64,000 nucleotides of DNA from assembly GCF_000969835.1 (NCBI RefSeq), contig NZ_KQ033914.1:1-64000 (forward strand). The letters run 5' to 3'. The position numbers and the translations under genes were made by a program. Positions 17,152-26,266 of this stretch are shown one piece after another; position 1 is the first letter of the stretch, and each line of letters begins with the position of its first letter. The stretch comes from Parabacteroides goldsteinii DSM 19448 = WAL 12034. Its GTDB lineage: Bacteria > Bacteroidota > Bacteroidia > Bacteroidales > Tannerellaceae. Below the pieces are notes generated by a model. That model had not been told where the DNA came from. It did not search any database and saw only the letters and a program-made list of their open reading frames with translations.

Positions 17152-17295
17152 ATGATTTCAATCCGCAAGTTAATATCATGTGGCTATATTCTAATATTCA
17201 TATTAATAGGAATGATTATATATTGCTATCAGTATGAATGGAAAAAACTTGAAGTATTAGAGAAGGAGAACCGAACCACTGATGAGTTGCGCTGA
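17152..17295 (+). pseudogene. rteA: 5' part of rteA, ended by an in-frame TGA
   Basis: ATG 17152 opens a frame of 47 codons: MISIRKLISCGY, a transmembrane helix (ILIFILIGMIIYCY), then YEWKKLEVLEKENRTTDELR and TGA (17293-17295). The frame continues without shift beyond the stop as YVNELNFRLTGFSLLGETIL and into the long open frame below. RteA relatives have an uninterrupted chain here, with an ordinary residue at the stop. The stop removes the first membrane anchor and the start of the periplasmic sensor. A sequencing error or readthrough cannot be excluded. Confidence 0.8.
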
Positions 17296-17352
17296 TATGT
17301 TAATGAATTAAACTTTCGCTTAACAGGATTTTCTCTGTTAGGAGAAACAATA

Positions 17353-19461
17353 TTGGAATGGGAAGATAAAGATATTGCAAATTATCATTTGCAGCGTATG
17401 GCTTTGGATAGTATGCTTTATTATTTCACGTCTATCTACCCGTCTGAACGCATTGACAGTGTACGCTATCTTTTAGAGGATAAAGAAAAACAAATGCGAC
17501 GAATTGTACAGATGCTTGATGAACAGAAAAGCATCAAAGAAAGGATAGCCCGTCAAGTGCCTGAAATCGTATATAAAAGTACGCAAGAACAACCCAAGAA
17601 GCCGAAGCGAAAGGGCTTCTTGGGTATCTTCGGTAAAAAGGAGGAAGCAAAGCCCACCGTGACTACCACGATGCTCCATTCTCTTAACCGGAATATGATA
17701 GCCGAACAACAAGCGCAAAGCCGCCGTTTATCGGAACACGCCGACAGTCTTGCTGCACGAAATGCCGAACTTAACCGCCAGTTACAAAGTTTGATTCGCC
17801 AAATAGATGGAAAAATACAAGCTGACCTTCAAAAGAGAGAGGACGAGATAGCCACCATGCGTGAAAAATCGTTTATTCAGATAGGTGGCTTGACAGGATT
17901 CGTTGTGTTGTTATTGGTAATCTCTTACATAATCATCCACCGAAATATCACCCGTATCAAACGGTACAAACGAGAAACTGCGGATTTAATAGAACAGCAG
18001 AAACAGTCTATCAAACAAAACGAGGCACTTATTGCCTCTCGTAAAAAAGCCGTTCATACCATCACCCATGAATTACGTACACCACTGACGGCAATAACGG
18101 GTTATGCCGGACTGATGCGGAAAGACTGCAATACGGATAAAACCGGGATGTATATCCAAAATATTCAACAATCCTCTGAGCGTATGCGTGAAATGCTCAA
18201 TACGCTTTTGAGTTTCTTTCGGTTGGACAATGGCAAGGAACAGCCGAACATTTCTCCGTGCAGAATTTCTGCAATTATTCACACGCTCGAAACGGAGTTT
18301 ATGCCAATCGCCATGAACAAGGGGCTGGCTCTTATTGTAACGAACCACACGGATGCTGTTGTACTAACCGATAAGGAACGCATCCTGCAAATTGGAAACA
18401 ATCTGCTGTCAAACGCCATCAAATTCACGGAGGATGGTAGCGTTTCTATGGCAATGGGTTATGATGACGGAATGCTGAAACTTATCGTTGAAGATACGGG
18501 TACTGGCATGACCGAAGAGGAACAGCAACGTGTATTCGGGGCGTTTGAACGTCTATCAAACGCTGCCGCAAAGGATGGCTTCGGATTAGGTCTTTCCATT
18601 GTTCAGCGTATTGTGACAATGCTCGGCGGCACAATCCGGCTGGAGAGCGATAAAGGCAAAGGTAGCTGTTTCACGGTGGAAATCCCCATGCAGACAGCCG
18701 AGGAACTGCCGGAACAGATAAATAAAACACAAGTTCACCATAACAGTACATTCCATGAGGTAATTGCTATCGATAATGACGAAGTGCTGCTTCTGATGCT
18801 AAAAGAAATGTATGCCCATGAAGGAGTACACTGCGATACCTGCACCGATGCTGCGGAGCTGGTGGAAATGATAAGGGAAAAGGAATACAGTCTGTTGCTT
18901 ACGGATCTAAACATGCCGGATATAAACGGCTTTGAGTTATTGGAATTGTTGCGTGCTTCCAACGTGGGAAATTCAAGGACCATTCCGGTGGTCGTGACAA
19001 CCGCTTCGAGCAGTTGCAGCAAGGAGGAGCTTATAGAACGTGGATTCGCCGGATGCCTGCTCAAACCGTTCTCCATATCGGAACTGATGGAGATTTCTGA
19101 CAAGTGCGCCATAAAAGGCAAACAGAATGAAAAGCCGGATTTCACCTCTCTGCTGTCATACGGCAATGAAGCCGTCATGCTGGAGAAATTGATAACGGAA
19201 ACCGAAAAGGAAATGCAGTCGCTCAGGTATGCGGAACAACGGAAAGACCTTCCGGAACTGGACGCCCTAACACACCACCTGCGCAGCTCTTGGGAGATAC
19301 TCCGTGCCGACAGACCGTTGAGGGAACTTTATAAACTGATTCATCACAATGGCACACCTGACGACAAAGCAATAGGCAATGCCGTAAGAGCCGTGCTGGA
19401 TAAGGGTTCGGAGATAATCCGGCTGGCAAAAGAAGAAAGGAAGAAATACAACAATGGATAA
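17353..19461 (+). CDS. rteA: RteA hybrid sensor histidine kinase (N-terminally interrupted)
   Basis: The remaining open frame (702 residues from a TTG; first ATG codon is 17398) carries most of RteA. It has a periplasmic-type coiled region with EQPKKPKRKGFLGIF, a transmembrane helix near 178-200, HisKA (HTITHELRTPLTA), HATPase boxes (NNLLSNAIKFT, DTGTGM, GFGLGLSI), a receiver (LLTDLNMPDINGFELL) and a C-terminal HPt domain (LTHHLRSSWE). In CTnDOT it acts with RteB to activate rteC. The first membrane helix lies upstream of an in-frame TGA at 17293, so a product from here would have only one anchor and altered topology. It overlaps rteB by 8 bases. Confidence 0.85.
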   Translation: MEWEDKDIANYHLQRMALDSMLYYFTSIYPSERIDSVRYLLEDKEKQMRRIVQMLDEQKSIKERIARQVPEIVYKSTQEQPKKPKRKGFLGIFGKKEEAKPTVTTTMLHSLNRNMIAEQQAQSRRLSEHADSLAARNAELNRQLQSLIRQIDGKIQADLQKREDEIATMREKSFIQIGGLTGFVVLLLVISYIIIHRNITRIKRYKRETADLIEQQKQSIKQNEALIASRKKAVHTITHELRTPLTAITGYAGLMRKDCNTDKTGMYIQNIQQSSERMREMLNTLLSFFRLDNGKEQPNISPCRISAIIHTLETEFMPIAMNKGLALIVTNHTDAVVLTDKERILQIGNNLLSNAIKFTEDGSVSMAMGYDDGMLKLIVEDTGTGMTEEEQQRVFGAFERLSNAAAKDGFGLGLSIVQRIVTMLGGTIRLESDKGKGSCFTVEIPMQTAEELPEQINKTQVHHNSTFHEVIAIDNDEVLLLMLKEMYAHEGVHCDTCTDAAELVEMIREKEYSLLLTDLNMPDINGFELLELLRASNVGNSRTIPVVVTTASSSCSKEELIERGFAGCLLKPFSISELMEISDKCAIKGKQNEKPDFTSLLSYGNEAVMLEKLITETEKEMQSLRYAEQRKDLPELDALTHHLRSSWEILRADRPLRELYKLIHHNGTPDDKAIGNAVRAVLDKGSEIIRLAKEERKKYNNG

Positions 19462-20776
19462 GACAAGAATCATCGTGATAGAGGACAACATCGTGTATTG
19501 CGAGTTTGTCTGCAACCTGCTGGCACGTGAGGGATTCCGTACCGTGCAGGCTTTCCACCTCTCGACAGCGAAGAAACTTCTGCAACAAGCCGCTGGCAAT
19601 GATATAGTAGTTTCTGACTTACGTCTGCCCGACGGTGACGGCATCGACCTGTTGCGCTGGATGCGCAAGGAGTGCATGACGCAGCCGTTCATCATCATGA
19701 CCGACTATGCCGAAGTGAATACGGCGGTTGAAAGCATGAAGCTCGGCTCGCTGGACTACATACCCAAGCAACTTGTGGAGGATAAACTCGTGCCTCTACT
19801 CCGCAGCATACTGAAAGAACGGAATATCGGGCGGAGTCGTATGCCCGTGTTTGCCCGTGACGGTTCCGCCTTCCAGAAAATCATGCACCGGATAAGGCTG
19901 GTAGCCCCCACCGACATGAGTGTGCTGATCTTCGGAGAGAACGGCACGGGCAAGGAGCATATCGCCCACCATCTGCATGATAAAAGCAAACGTTCCGGCA
20001 AGCCATTCGTGGCTGTGGACTGCGGTTCACTCACCAGAGAGCTTGCGCCGTCGGCATTCTTCGGACATGTCAAAGGCGCGTTCACCGGTGCGGACAGTGC
20101 CAAGAAAGGTTATTTCCATGAGGCGGAAAGTGGTACGCTGTTTTTGGACGAAGTGGGTAATCTCGCACCGGAAACCCAACAGATGCTTCTGCGTGCCATA
20201 CAAGAACGGCGATACCGCCCGATAGGTGACAGAGCGGATAAGAGTTTTAATGTCCGTATCATTGCCGCTACCAACGAGAATCTGGAAAAGGCGGTCAATG
20301 AGAAGCGTTTTCGTCAGGACTTGCTGTACCGTCTGCACGATTTCGAGATAACCGTTCCGCCGTTGCGTGACTGTCAGGAGGACATCATGCCGCTGGCGGA
20401 GTTCTTCCGCGAGATTGCGAACAATGAACTGGAATGTAATGTTATCGGCTTTGACGGGGAAGCTCGGAAGACATTGCTGACCCATGCTTGGCCGGGAAAT
20501 GTCCGTGAGCTTCGGCAGAAAATCATGGGTGCGGTGTTGCAGGCGCAAACGGGACTTGTCACGAAAGAACATCTGGAACTTGCCGTAACAAAACCTAACT
20601 CACCTGTCAGCTTCGCACTGCGCAATGACACAGAGGATAAGGAACGGATTTTACGTGCGTTAAAGCAGGCAAACGGGAACCGCAAGGTTGCCGCTGAATT
20701 GCTCGGAATAGGACGTACAACACTGTACAGTAAACTGGAAGAATATGGATTGAAATATAAATTTCAGCAACCATAG
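19454..20776 (+). CDS. rteB: RteB sigma-54-dependent response regulator
   Basis: The 440-residue protein has an NtrC-type architecture. The receiver occupies residues 1-120 (VSDLRLPDGDG with the phospho-acceptor Asp near 55). The AAA+ domain has Walker A GENGTGKE near 162, the sigma-54 contact loop GAFTGA near 208, and Walker B TLFLDEVGN. A C-terminal Fis-type helix-turn-helix follows (NRKVAAELLGIGRTTLYSKL). In CTnDOT, RteB activates rteC transcription after phosphorylation by RteA. Both the loop and receiver Asp are present, so it looks functional even though rteA is interrupted. Confidence 0.92.
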   Translation: MDKTRIIVIEDNIVYCEFVCNLLAREGFRTVQAFHLSTAKKLLQQAAGNDIVVSDLRLPDGDGIDLLRWMRKECMTQPFIIMTDYAEVNTAVESMKLGSLDYIPKQLVEDKLVPLLRSILKERNIGRSRMPVFARDGSAFQKIMHRIRLVAPTDMSVLIFGENGTGKEHIAHHLHDKSKRSGKPFVAVDCGSLTRELAPSAFFGHVKGAFTGADSAKKGYFHEAESGTLFLDEVGNLAPETQQMLLRAIQERRYRPIGDRADKSFNVRIIAATNENLEKAVNEKRFRQDLLYRLHDFEITVPPLRDCQEDIMPLAEFFREIANNELECNVIGFDGEARKTLLTHAWPGNVRELRQKIMGAVLQAQTGLVTKEHLELAVTKPNSPVSFALRNDTEDKERILRALKQANGNRKVAAELLGIGRTTLYSKLEEYGLKYKFQQP

Positions 20777-20798
20777 CCGGCAATTCGCTGAAAATAGC

Positions 20799-21028
20799 TA
20801 TCTTTGCATGATTTTAGAGAATAAACGGCGATTGGCAAAGCCTTTCGCCGCTAATATATAACATAAGACCGCAAGGTGTTTCTAATGGAAATCTGGAAAA
20901 TGGACATTGGCAGAAACTATTGCGTGATTGCTTATGCTATGCCTACGCATAGCGTGCATTCACCTATTTCTGTCAAGGGCATTCCAGAGCCTCCATTAGT
21001 GATAGCGTGGATTGCACGCTACTTTTTT
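20799..21028 (+). ncRNA. Structured leader or small RNA with attenuator-like terminator
   Basis: A -7 box TATCTTTG (20799-20806) precedes about 215 bases of highly structured sequence. Hairpin CGGCGA/TCGCCG spans 20826-20850. A long interrupted stem spans 20882-20999, built from CTAATGGA/TCCATTAG, TCTGG/CCAGA and TTGGCAGAAA/TTTCTGTCAA, and is capped by GCTATGC/GCATAGC. A terminator hairpin TAGCGTG/CACGCTA follows with six T. TAGCGTG also occurs at 20950-20956, so CACGCTA could pair with either copy, giving exclusive structures. An open frame of 17 codons starts at 20808. It is either a leader controlling the RibD-like gene or a free small RNA. Confidence 0.6.
21003..21028 (+). terminator. Intrinsic terminator within the leader
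   Basis: TAGCGTG (21003-21009) pairs with CACGCTA (21015-21021) and is followed by CTTTTTT. It lies 31 bases before the RibD-like start codon and would stop transcription unless the stem is prevented. Confidence 0.7.
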
Positions 21029-21059
21029 ACCCTTGCTTAATAAAAGAAAAATAGTATGT

Positions 21060-21482
21060 ATGGGTAAAGTTCAGATTCTTGCCGTCCTATCTATGGACGG
21101 GTGTCATATTTCCGAATTATATTGCAAGGCGTATAAAGAACTGCACCTTGACAAATGTGGCATCAACGAAATAAGGAAGCATGCCCTTTATCATATCACA
21201 CCCGACTATTCCATTTCTATGCTCGACGAATGGCGTAAGGATAATACAAGAATCTGCTATCTGGCAGAAGTCACTCCTGAAAAGGCTGACTATATCAACG
21301 GGCTGCTGCGTATGCGTGTGGTGGATGAAATCATCCTCTATACCGTGCCATTCATCGCAGGAACGGGGCGGCACTTTTTCCAGTCCGTCCTGCCCGAAAC
21401 ACAATGGATATTAACCTCGCAGAAAAGCTATCCCAACGGTGTATGCCGCAGCATCTACACGCGGATGGAAGCCACGAGATAA
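21060..21482 (+). CDS. RibD C-terminal-like (dihydrofolate reductase-fold) protein
   Basis: The 140-residue protein starts MGKVQILAVLSMDGCHISEL, the opening strand-loop of the RibD C-terminal/DHFR-like fold, and ends with VVDEIILYTVPFIAGTGRHFF, the matching late strand. The usual NADPH-binding loop is shortened (about 140 residues against 170-200), so activity is uncertain. It is located between rteB and rteC and preceded by the structured leader with a terminator. Relatives occur at this place in other CTnDOT-type elements. Confidence 0.7.
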   Translation: MGKVQILAVLSMDGCHISELYCKAYKELHLDKCGINEIRKHALYHITPDYSISMLDEWRKDNTRICYLAEVTPEKADYINGLLRMRVVDEIILYTVPFIAGTGRHFFQSVLPETQWILTSQKSYPNGVCRSIYTRMEATR

Positions 21483-21604
21483 CCGGAATGTTCCGCTTTC
21501 ATACATTTTTAGACTTCCTTAATCAAAACAATGTACTGATAACAAACATTTTAAGAAAGTTATAATTCACATCCGATAAAAAATATCATATTTTATCACG
21601 CTGA

Positions 21605-21640
21605 AATCCAGCACCTTGCAGAGAGCGTGCCGGATTTTTT
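21605..21640 (+). terminator. Probable terminator upstream of rteC
   Basis: AATCCAGCAC (21605-21614) pairs with GTGCCGGATT (21627-21636) with one mismatch and is followed by T6. It ends transcription from the RibD-like gene and isolates rteC, which needs its own RteB-activated promoter. The remaining rteC upstream region is AT-rich with no TAnnTTTG box that I can place. Confidence 0.6.
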
Positions 21641-21723
21641 GTTTTCTGGACACGCTTTTTGCCAATCTTATTCATGTGCGCATACCGAAAAAACAGAGTG
21701 TAAAATTTCAAAATTGACAGGAC

Positions 21724-22341
21724 ATGAATTATTTCTTATTGGCGGAAACCGAGTTCTTCCGTCGTATAAACGAAGCCGGGGACTGCAATATGGAAACGGC
21801 ATACACGGCTTTCGCCACGCAAGTGATCGAGCTATGCAGCGGCAACATGGACACCAACCGCACCATCATCGCGCTGGCTTACATTGAAATCGAGTTGCAG
21901 CACCATCCCATGCGCAATCTTCCCGAAGAAAAGAGAGAGGTTGCAGCCTACATCAGCAAGGCACTCTCTTTCGTGAGGAAGATGCAGAAGTTCCTTGCCG
22001 CTCCCCAAGTGCCACCACTAATCCCCATCCGTACATCCTCCGACAACACAACCGAAAATCCCGCCTCACCCCTGCAATGGACGGGCAACGCCATCGACCT
22101 CGTGGAACTTATCTACGGCATCAACGAGATGGGCTGTATCAACAACGGCAACATGCCGCTCAAACAGCTCGCCCCGCTTCTCTACAAGATTTTCGGGGTC
22201 GAATCAAAGGACTGCTACCGCTTCTATATCGACATCAAACGCCGGAAGAACGAAAGCCGCACCTATTTCCTTGACAGGATGCAGGAGAAACTGAACGAGA
22301 GGATGCTCCGCGACGAGGAAATGGAACGAACCAGAAGATAA
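21724..22341 (+). CDS. rteC: RteC excision regulator
   Basis: The 205-residue protein is recognised as RteC by MNYFLLAETEFFRRINEAG, the central ALSFVRKMQKFLAAPQ, and the C-terminal WTGNAIDLVELIYGINEMG with YFLDRMQEKLNERM. In CTnDOT the protein has a winged-helix C-terminal DNA-binding domain and activates the excision operon (xis2c-xis2d-exc). Those excision genes are not in this window and would be left of it. It stands alone between two terminators. Confidence 0.9.
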   Translation: MNYFLLAETEFFRRINEAGDCNMETAYTAFATQVIELCSGNMDTNRTIIALAYIEIELQHHPMRNLPEEKREVAAYISKALSFVRKMQKFLAAPQVPPLIPIRTSSDNTTENPASPLQWTGNAIDLVELIYGINEMGCINNGNMPLKQLAPLLYKIFGVESKDCYRFYIDIKRRKNESRTYFLDRMQEKLNERMLRDEEMERTRR

Positions 22342-22459
22342 TTAAAGGACGGGTAAATCATGGATAATCATGTATTTCCCCGTCTTTTATTTCCGTTTAT
22401 TGACAGCCATAGAAATAATATGCCGATATTTGCAACCGGAAAAGAAATTTGATAATCAA

Positions 22460-22912
22460 ATGGCGAAAAAGAAGAAGAAACAGCAGGGACACTATTGCCG
22501 TATCTGCGGTGACTACAAGGCGAACGAGAAGTTCAGCGGCAAAGGTCACGCACAACATATCTGCAAGAGTTGCATGTCCGCCATGCGTAGCGGCAAGAAT
22601 CCGGAGGATATTCTGCCGGAACCGTTGCCCATGAGCCGTGAAACGACACGCTTCAAGAAACTGGACAAAGAGGGAAAATCCGTGTTGAAGGCGTTTATCA
22701 CCGAAGCAGTAACCGAATACTGGCATGAATACAGACAGATACCGTTTGCAGAAGGTTTCTCCGAACTTAAAAAATATATCATCGGAACTTACGATGAGGA
22801 ATGCGGCATACTCCTGAAAGATGACGCGGAACTGAAGACCTACTTTCAGACCCATACGATAACGACCATAAACAAATTGCTGAAAGAGGAAAATCCGGAA
22901 AATGAAGGGTAA
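22460..22912 (+). CDS. Conserved ICE protein with zinc-finger-like cysteines
   Basis: The 150-residue protein begins MAKKKKKQQGHYCRICGDYK and has a second pair HICKSCMSAM, giving a C2C2-type zinc site in the first 45 residues. The remainder is helical (LKAFITEAVTEYWHEYRQIP). ATG 22460 is preferred over an upstream frame from 22370 because the basic start matches a usual N-terminus. It is the last rightward gene before the leftward mob operon and is closed by a terminator. Function unknown. Confidence 0.65.
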   Translation: MAKKKKKQQGHYCRICGDYKANEKFSGKGHAQHICKSCMSAMRSGKNPEDILPEPLPMSRETTRFKKLDKEGKSVLKAFITEAVTEYWHEYRQIPFAEGFSELKKYIIGTYDEECGILLKDDAELKTYFQTHTITTINKLLKEENPENEG

Positions 22913-22919
22913 AGAATAA

Positions 22920-22958
22920 CGGGCGGAACAAGGTATCAAACTTGCCCCGCCCGTTTTT
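22920..22958 (+). terminator. Intrinsic terminator between regulatory and mob regions
   Basis: CGGGCGG (22920-22926) pairs with CCGCCCG (22947-22953), with an inner CAAG/CTTG stem, followed by five T. It ends the rightward transcript just before the convergent mobC stop. Confidence 0.8.
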
Positions 22959-22973
22959 GTTGCCGCCTGCCGG

Positions 22974-24983
22974 CTATTTCTGCTGCAACAGATGTTTCAG
23001 ATTTTCGTCACCCGCGATACGTTCCAGCTCGTCGGCGACAATCTGTTTCACCTCCTTCTTGATACGCCTGTAATTCGCCTGCACCGTTTCCTTCATGCAG
23101 TCGTTGCCCTCCTCGTCCGTGAAGTCGGTAATGACGGGTATCGGCTTGTAGGCTTTCTCCTCGCGCTTGACCTTCTCGGCATCCACGACAATCTCACAGT
23201 GGAAAATCTTCTGTTCTATACGTTCGTTGAAATTGTCGGACACCGAACCGACAAACATTCCCTGCGTAAGCCCGGAAATCTTGCTCGGCGGGATAAGCGC
23301 GTCCATCTGCGTGTTGATGGAGGTGGAAACGTCCTGCCGGTTGATGGAAATGGACTGCCGCTTCTGCAACACCTTTCCGAACCGTTCGGATAGCGTCTTG
23401 GCGGTTTCGCCCACCACCTGACCGGAGAAGATATTTCCGACAGTATTCATCACGACTTTGGCTTCTTTATCGCCATAGTCACGCACCAACTGGCTGAAAT
23501 CCTGAAAGCCCAGACACACGGCAACCTTGTTGCTTCGCGCGGTGGCGATAAGGTTGTCCAGCCCCTTGAAATATATCGTCGGAAGCTCGTCGATGATGAC
23601 CGACGACTTCAACATCCCTTTCTTGTTGATGAGCTTCACGATACGGGAGTTATACAGACCGAGAGCCGCACCATAAATGTTCTGACGGTCGGGATTGTTG
23701 CCCACGCAGAGAATTTTCGGCTCTTCGGGATTGTTGATGTCCAGCGTGAACTCGCTGTCCGACATTACCCAATAGAGCTGCGGGGAAATCATGCGTGACA
23801 GTGGGATTTTCGCTGAAGCGATCTGCCCCATTAACTGCTCCGCAGCCCCTCCGAGCCAAGCATCCATGAACGGTGAGAGATAGTTCTCCAGTTCGGGATA
23901 AGAGGTCAGTATCGGGAAAATATCCTCGTAACGGCGGTTCAGGAACTCGATGGCATGGGGGAACGTGCAATACTTGCCGTTCTGATAGATTTTCAAATAC
24001 CATATAATACTGGCAAACAGAATGATGGGCGATTCCACGAAGAAGTCGCCCTGCTTTTGCACCCACGACTTGTTCAAATTGAGCATGATGGTGTACGCGC
24101 TCTCGTAAGCGTCCGTAATATCCTCCATGAAATCCGGGTGAATGGGATTGCAACGGTGGCTGCGTCGCGGGTCGTCGAAGTTTATCACGTAAAACTTCGG
24201 CTTCACCTTGTAGCCCTCCGGGTGGTTGAGCAGATGGTTATAGGCAATCGTGGACAGGTCGCTGAATTTGAAATCATAGACATACATCGAGAAGCCCTTC
24301 TCAATCTGCTGCTTGATAAAACTGTTTACCACCGCGTATGACTTTCCGCTGCCCGGTGTACCCAATACGATGGAAGCCCTGAAGGGATTCACTACGTTAA
24401 TCCAGCCGTTGTTCCAACGCTTCTTGTAGTAAAACCGTGTCGGAAGATTGACCGAATACTCGCTTTCGATGAGCCGTGTTTCCTGCATGAAGCTCTCGTT
24501 CTCGTTGTTGAACACGTCATCCATGAGGTTGTGCTTCAACAGGCGGCTCATCCACAGACCGCCCATCAGCAGGCATACATAGCCCGTGCCGACGGTCAGC
24601 ACGTAAAGCCCCGTCACCGCTTCCACCGGCAACGGCAATGCCAGTATCCACCAGTTCAGGAAGAACAGCACGAACCCTGCGGCAAGAACCGTCCAGATCC
24701 TTCCCCAAGTGATTTTCTCTCCCTTGACGCCCTTTGTTCCCAGACAGGACAGGGCAAGCAGGAGGACGGCAAACAGTTTCGTGTAGAGGATGGAACGGAA
24801 CAACCCCGCCGTGCGGTTGAAATTCATCAGGATTCTGTCCACCACGCCGATGTCCACGCTCCAGAGCCGTATGGCTTCATAGCAGAACCAGTACACGTTC
24901 ATGACCACTAAAATAATACTCACGGCACGCAGAAAATCCATGATTTTCGCCAATGCCCTCAAATCGTCTTCTTGTTGTGACAT
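22974..24983 (-). CDS. mobC: MobC type IV coupling protein (TraG/VirD4-like)
   Basis: The 669-residue protein has N-terminal membrane helices (about residues 18-40, 66-82, 98-118 and 122-142). The VirD4-type ATPase has Walker A GTPGSGKS at 208-215 and Walker B SSVIIDELPT. It couples the relaxosome to the mating channel using ATP. It is the last gene of the leftward mobA-mobB-mobC operon, 32 bases after mobB. Full length for the Bacteroides MobC family. Confidence 0.92.
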   Translation of the reverse strand: MSQQEDDLRALAKIMDFLRAVSIILVVMNVYWFCYEAIRLWSVDIGVVDRILMNFNRTAGLFRSILYTKLFAVLLLALSCLGTKGVKGEKITWGRIWTVLAAGFVLFFLNWWILALPLPVEAVTGLYVLTVGTGYVCLLMGGLWMSRLLKHNLMDDVFNNENESFMQETRLIESEYSVNLPTRFYYKKRWNNGWINVVNPFRASIVLGTPGSGKSYAVVNSFIKQQIEKGFSMYVYDFKFSDLSTIAYNHLLNHPEGYKVKPKFYVINFDDPRRSHRCNPIHPDFMEDITDAYESAYTIMLNLNKSWVQKQGDFFVESPIILFASIIWYLKIYQNGKYCTFPHAIEFLNRRYEDIFPILTSYPELENYLSPFMDAWLGGAAEQLMGQIASAKIPLSRMISPQLYWVMSDSEFTLDINNPEEPKILCVGNNPDRQNIYGAALGLYNSRIVKLINKKGMLKSSVIIDELPTIYFKGLDNLIATARSNKVAVCLGFQDFSQLVRDYGDKEAKVVMNTVGNIFSGQVVGETAKTLSERFGKVLQKRQSISINRQDVSTSINTQMDALIPPSKISGLTQGMFVGSVSDNFNERIEQKIFHCEIVVDAEKVKREEKAYKPIPVITDFTDEEGNDCMKETVQANYRRIKKEVKQIVADELERIAGDENLKHLLQQK

Positions 24984-25015
24984 AGATTGAAAAATTTTGA
25001 TATTGATACTTCCGG

Positions 25016-26266
25016 TTACATTCCCAAACCCTTGCGCCTCTTCTTTTTCCTCTTGCGCTGCATCGCCCGGATAAAGGCTTCCTCCTCGGCATCCACAGCC
25101 GGACCTTCGGGAGTGAGCAGACCGACACCGCCCGCTGTGTTCCCGTAGTCGGATGCGGTATGTCCGCGCATATCCTCTCCTGTTTCCACCGGAACGAAAA
25201 GCGGAATAGGCGGCAGTCCGGCATAAGGCAGCGTGAAGTGTTCCTGCAAGGCGTTGGCGGAAAGTTCCTTGCCCATGCGCGAGCCGTTCAGCACGCAGCC
25301 CGTGCGGTGGTCGATGAACGTGGCTCCGTAGATGCGTCCTTCCTCCGTGTAGCGCAGCACGGTGTCGATGCCTTTCTCCCTGAGCCGCGAAACGAACTTC
25401 TCCTTGTCATACGTGCCTTCAAGCACGGAAAGGACGGTGCGTTTCGTCATGTCGGCGAGTTTCCGGTCCTTAATCTCCTGCTTGGAACGTGCAAACTTCT
25501 TCTGCACGGCTTCATAGCCTGCAGACTTCCCGAAAAGCGAGGACTTGAACGGGTTGCCCGTCTTGTTCCCGGCATCATCGGTGACGGAATAGACCAGCCC
25601 GCGATACTCGCGTCCGCGCACGTTTCCCCGCGCTTCCTCCACCGTCATATTATATAAGGAAAGGAGGGCGCGGTATTCGCCCATCGTCTGGAAACGGTAC
25701 TGCCCACCCAGAGCCTTGACGGTATTTCCGACCTGCCTCTTCACGTCGCCCGCCGAAGCGTCCACCTTGCGCAGAGGGTTCTCTATCCGTTGATTCTTAC
25801 GTTCCGCCGGGTGCAGCCCGTACTTCCGTTCCAATTCCCGACGGATGCGGTCGCTGCGGCGGAAAAGGAAATCCTGATTGAGCCGCCTGCCTTTCTCGTC
25901 CACATTGATTGTCACGATATGCAGGTGGTGGCGGTCTATGTCCTCGTGCTTGACAATAAGATACGGCTGGTTCCCGTAGCCGAGTTTCTCCAGATACTCG
26001 CGTGCGATGTCCTGCAATTCCGTATCGGTCAGCACGTCGTCGGGATGCGGGTTGAGCGAGATATGGAGTACCGGTTTCTCCACCCTCGTATGCTCCGGCA
26101 TACAGGCGAGAAAGCCCTCCATCGCCTTGCGGATGTCCACCGTCCCCGTGCCGTCATTGTAGATGCGGTTGGTGGTGAGCAGACGCCCTTTCGCCTCGTT
26201 GATCTTTTCTCCGTTGTAGGCAAGCGCGCCGTACAGCGACTTTCCTACACTGATTTTTGCGACCAT
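25016..26266 (-). CDS. mobB: MobB relaxase
   Basis: The 416-residue protein is the relaxase of the CTnDOT-type mobilisation set. The metal-binding three-His motif is HEDIDRHHLHIV (residues 107-118), with HISLNPHPDD (68-77) upstream and candidate catalytic tyrosines in SLYGALAY near residue 12-17. It nicks oriT and stays covalently attached to the transferred strand. The C-terminal end is very basic (RKRKKKRRKGLGM). It overlaps mobA by 22 bases, indicating translational coupling. Confidence 0.9.
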   Translation of the reverse strand: MVAKISVGKSLYGALAYNGEKINEAKGRLLTTNRIYNDGTGTVDIRKAMEGFLACMPEHTRVEKPVLHISLNPHPDDVLTDTELQDIAREYLEKLGYGNQPYLIVKHEDIDRHHLHIVTINVDEKGRRLNQDFLFRRSDRIRRELERKYGLHPAERKNQRIENPLRKVDASAGDVKRQVGNTVKALGGQYRFQTMGEYRALLSLYNMTVEEARGNVRGREYRGLVYSVTDDAGNKTGNPFKSSLFGKSAGYEAVQKKFARSKQEIKDRKLADMTKRTVLSVLEGTYDKEKFVSRLREKGIDTVLRYTEEGRIYGATFIDHRTGCVLNGSRMGKELSANALQEHFTLPYAGLPPIPLFVPVETGEDMRGHTASDYGNTAGGVGLLTPEGPAVDAEEEAFIRAMQRKRKKKRRKGLGM

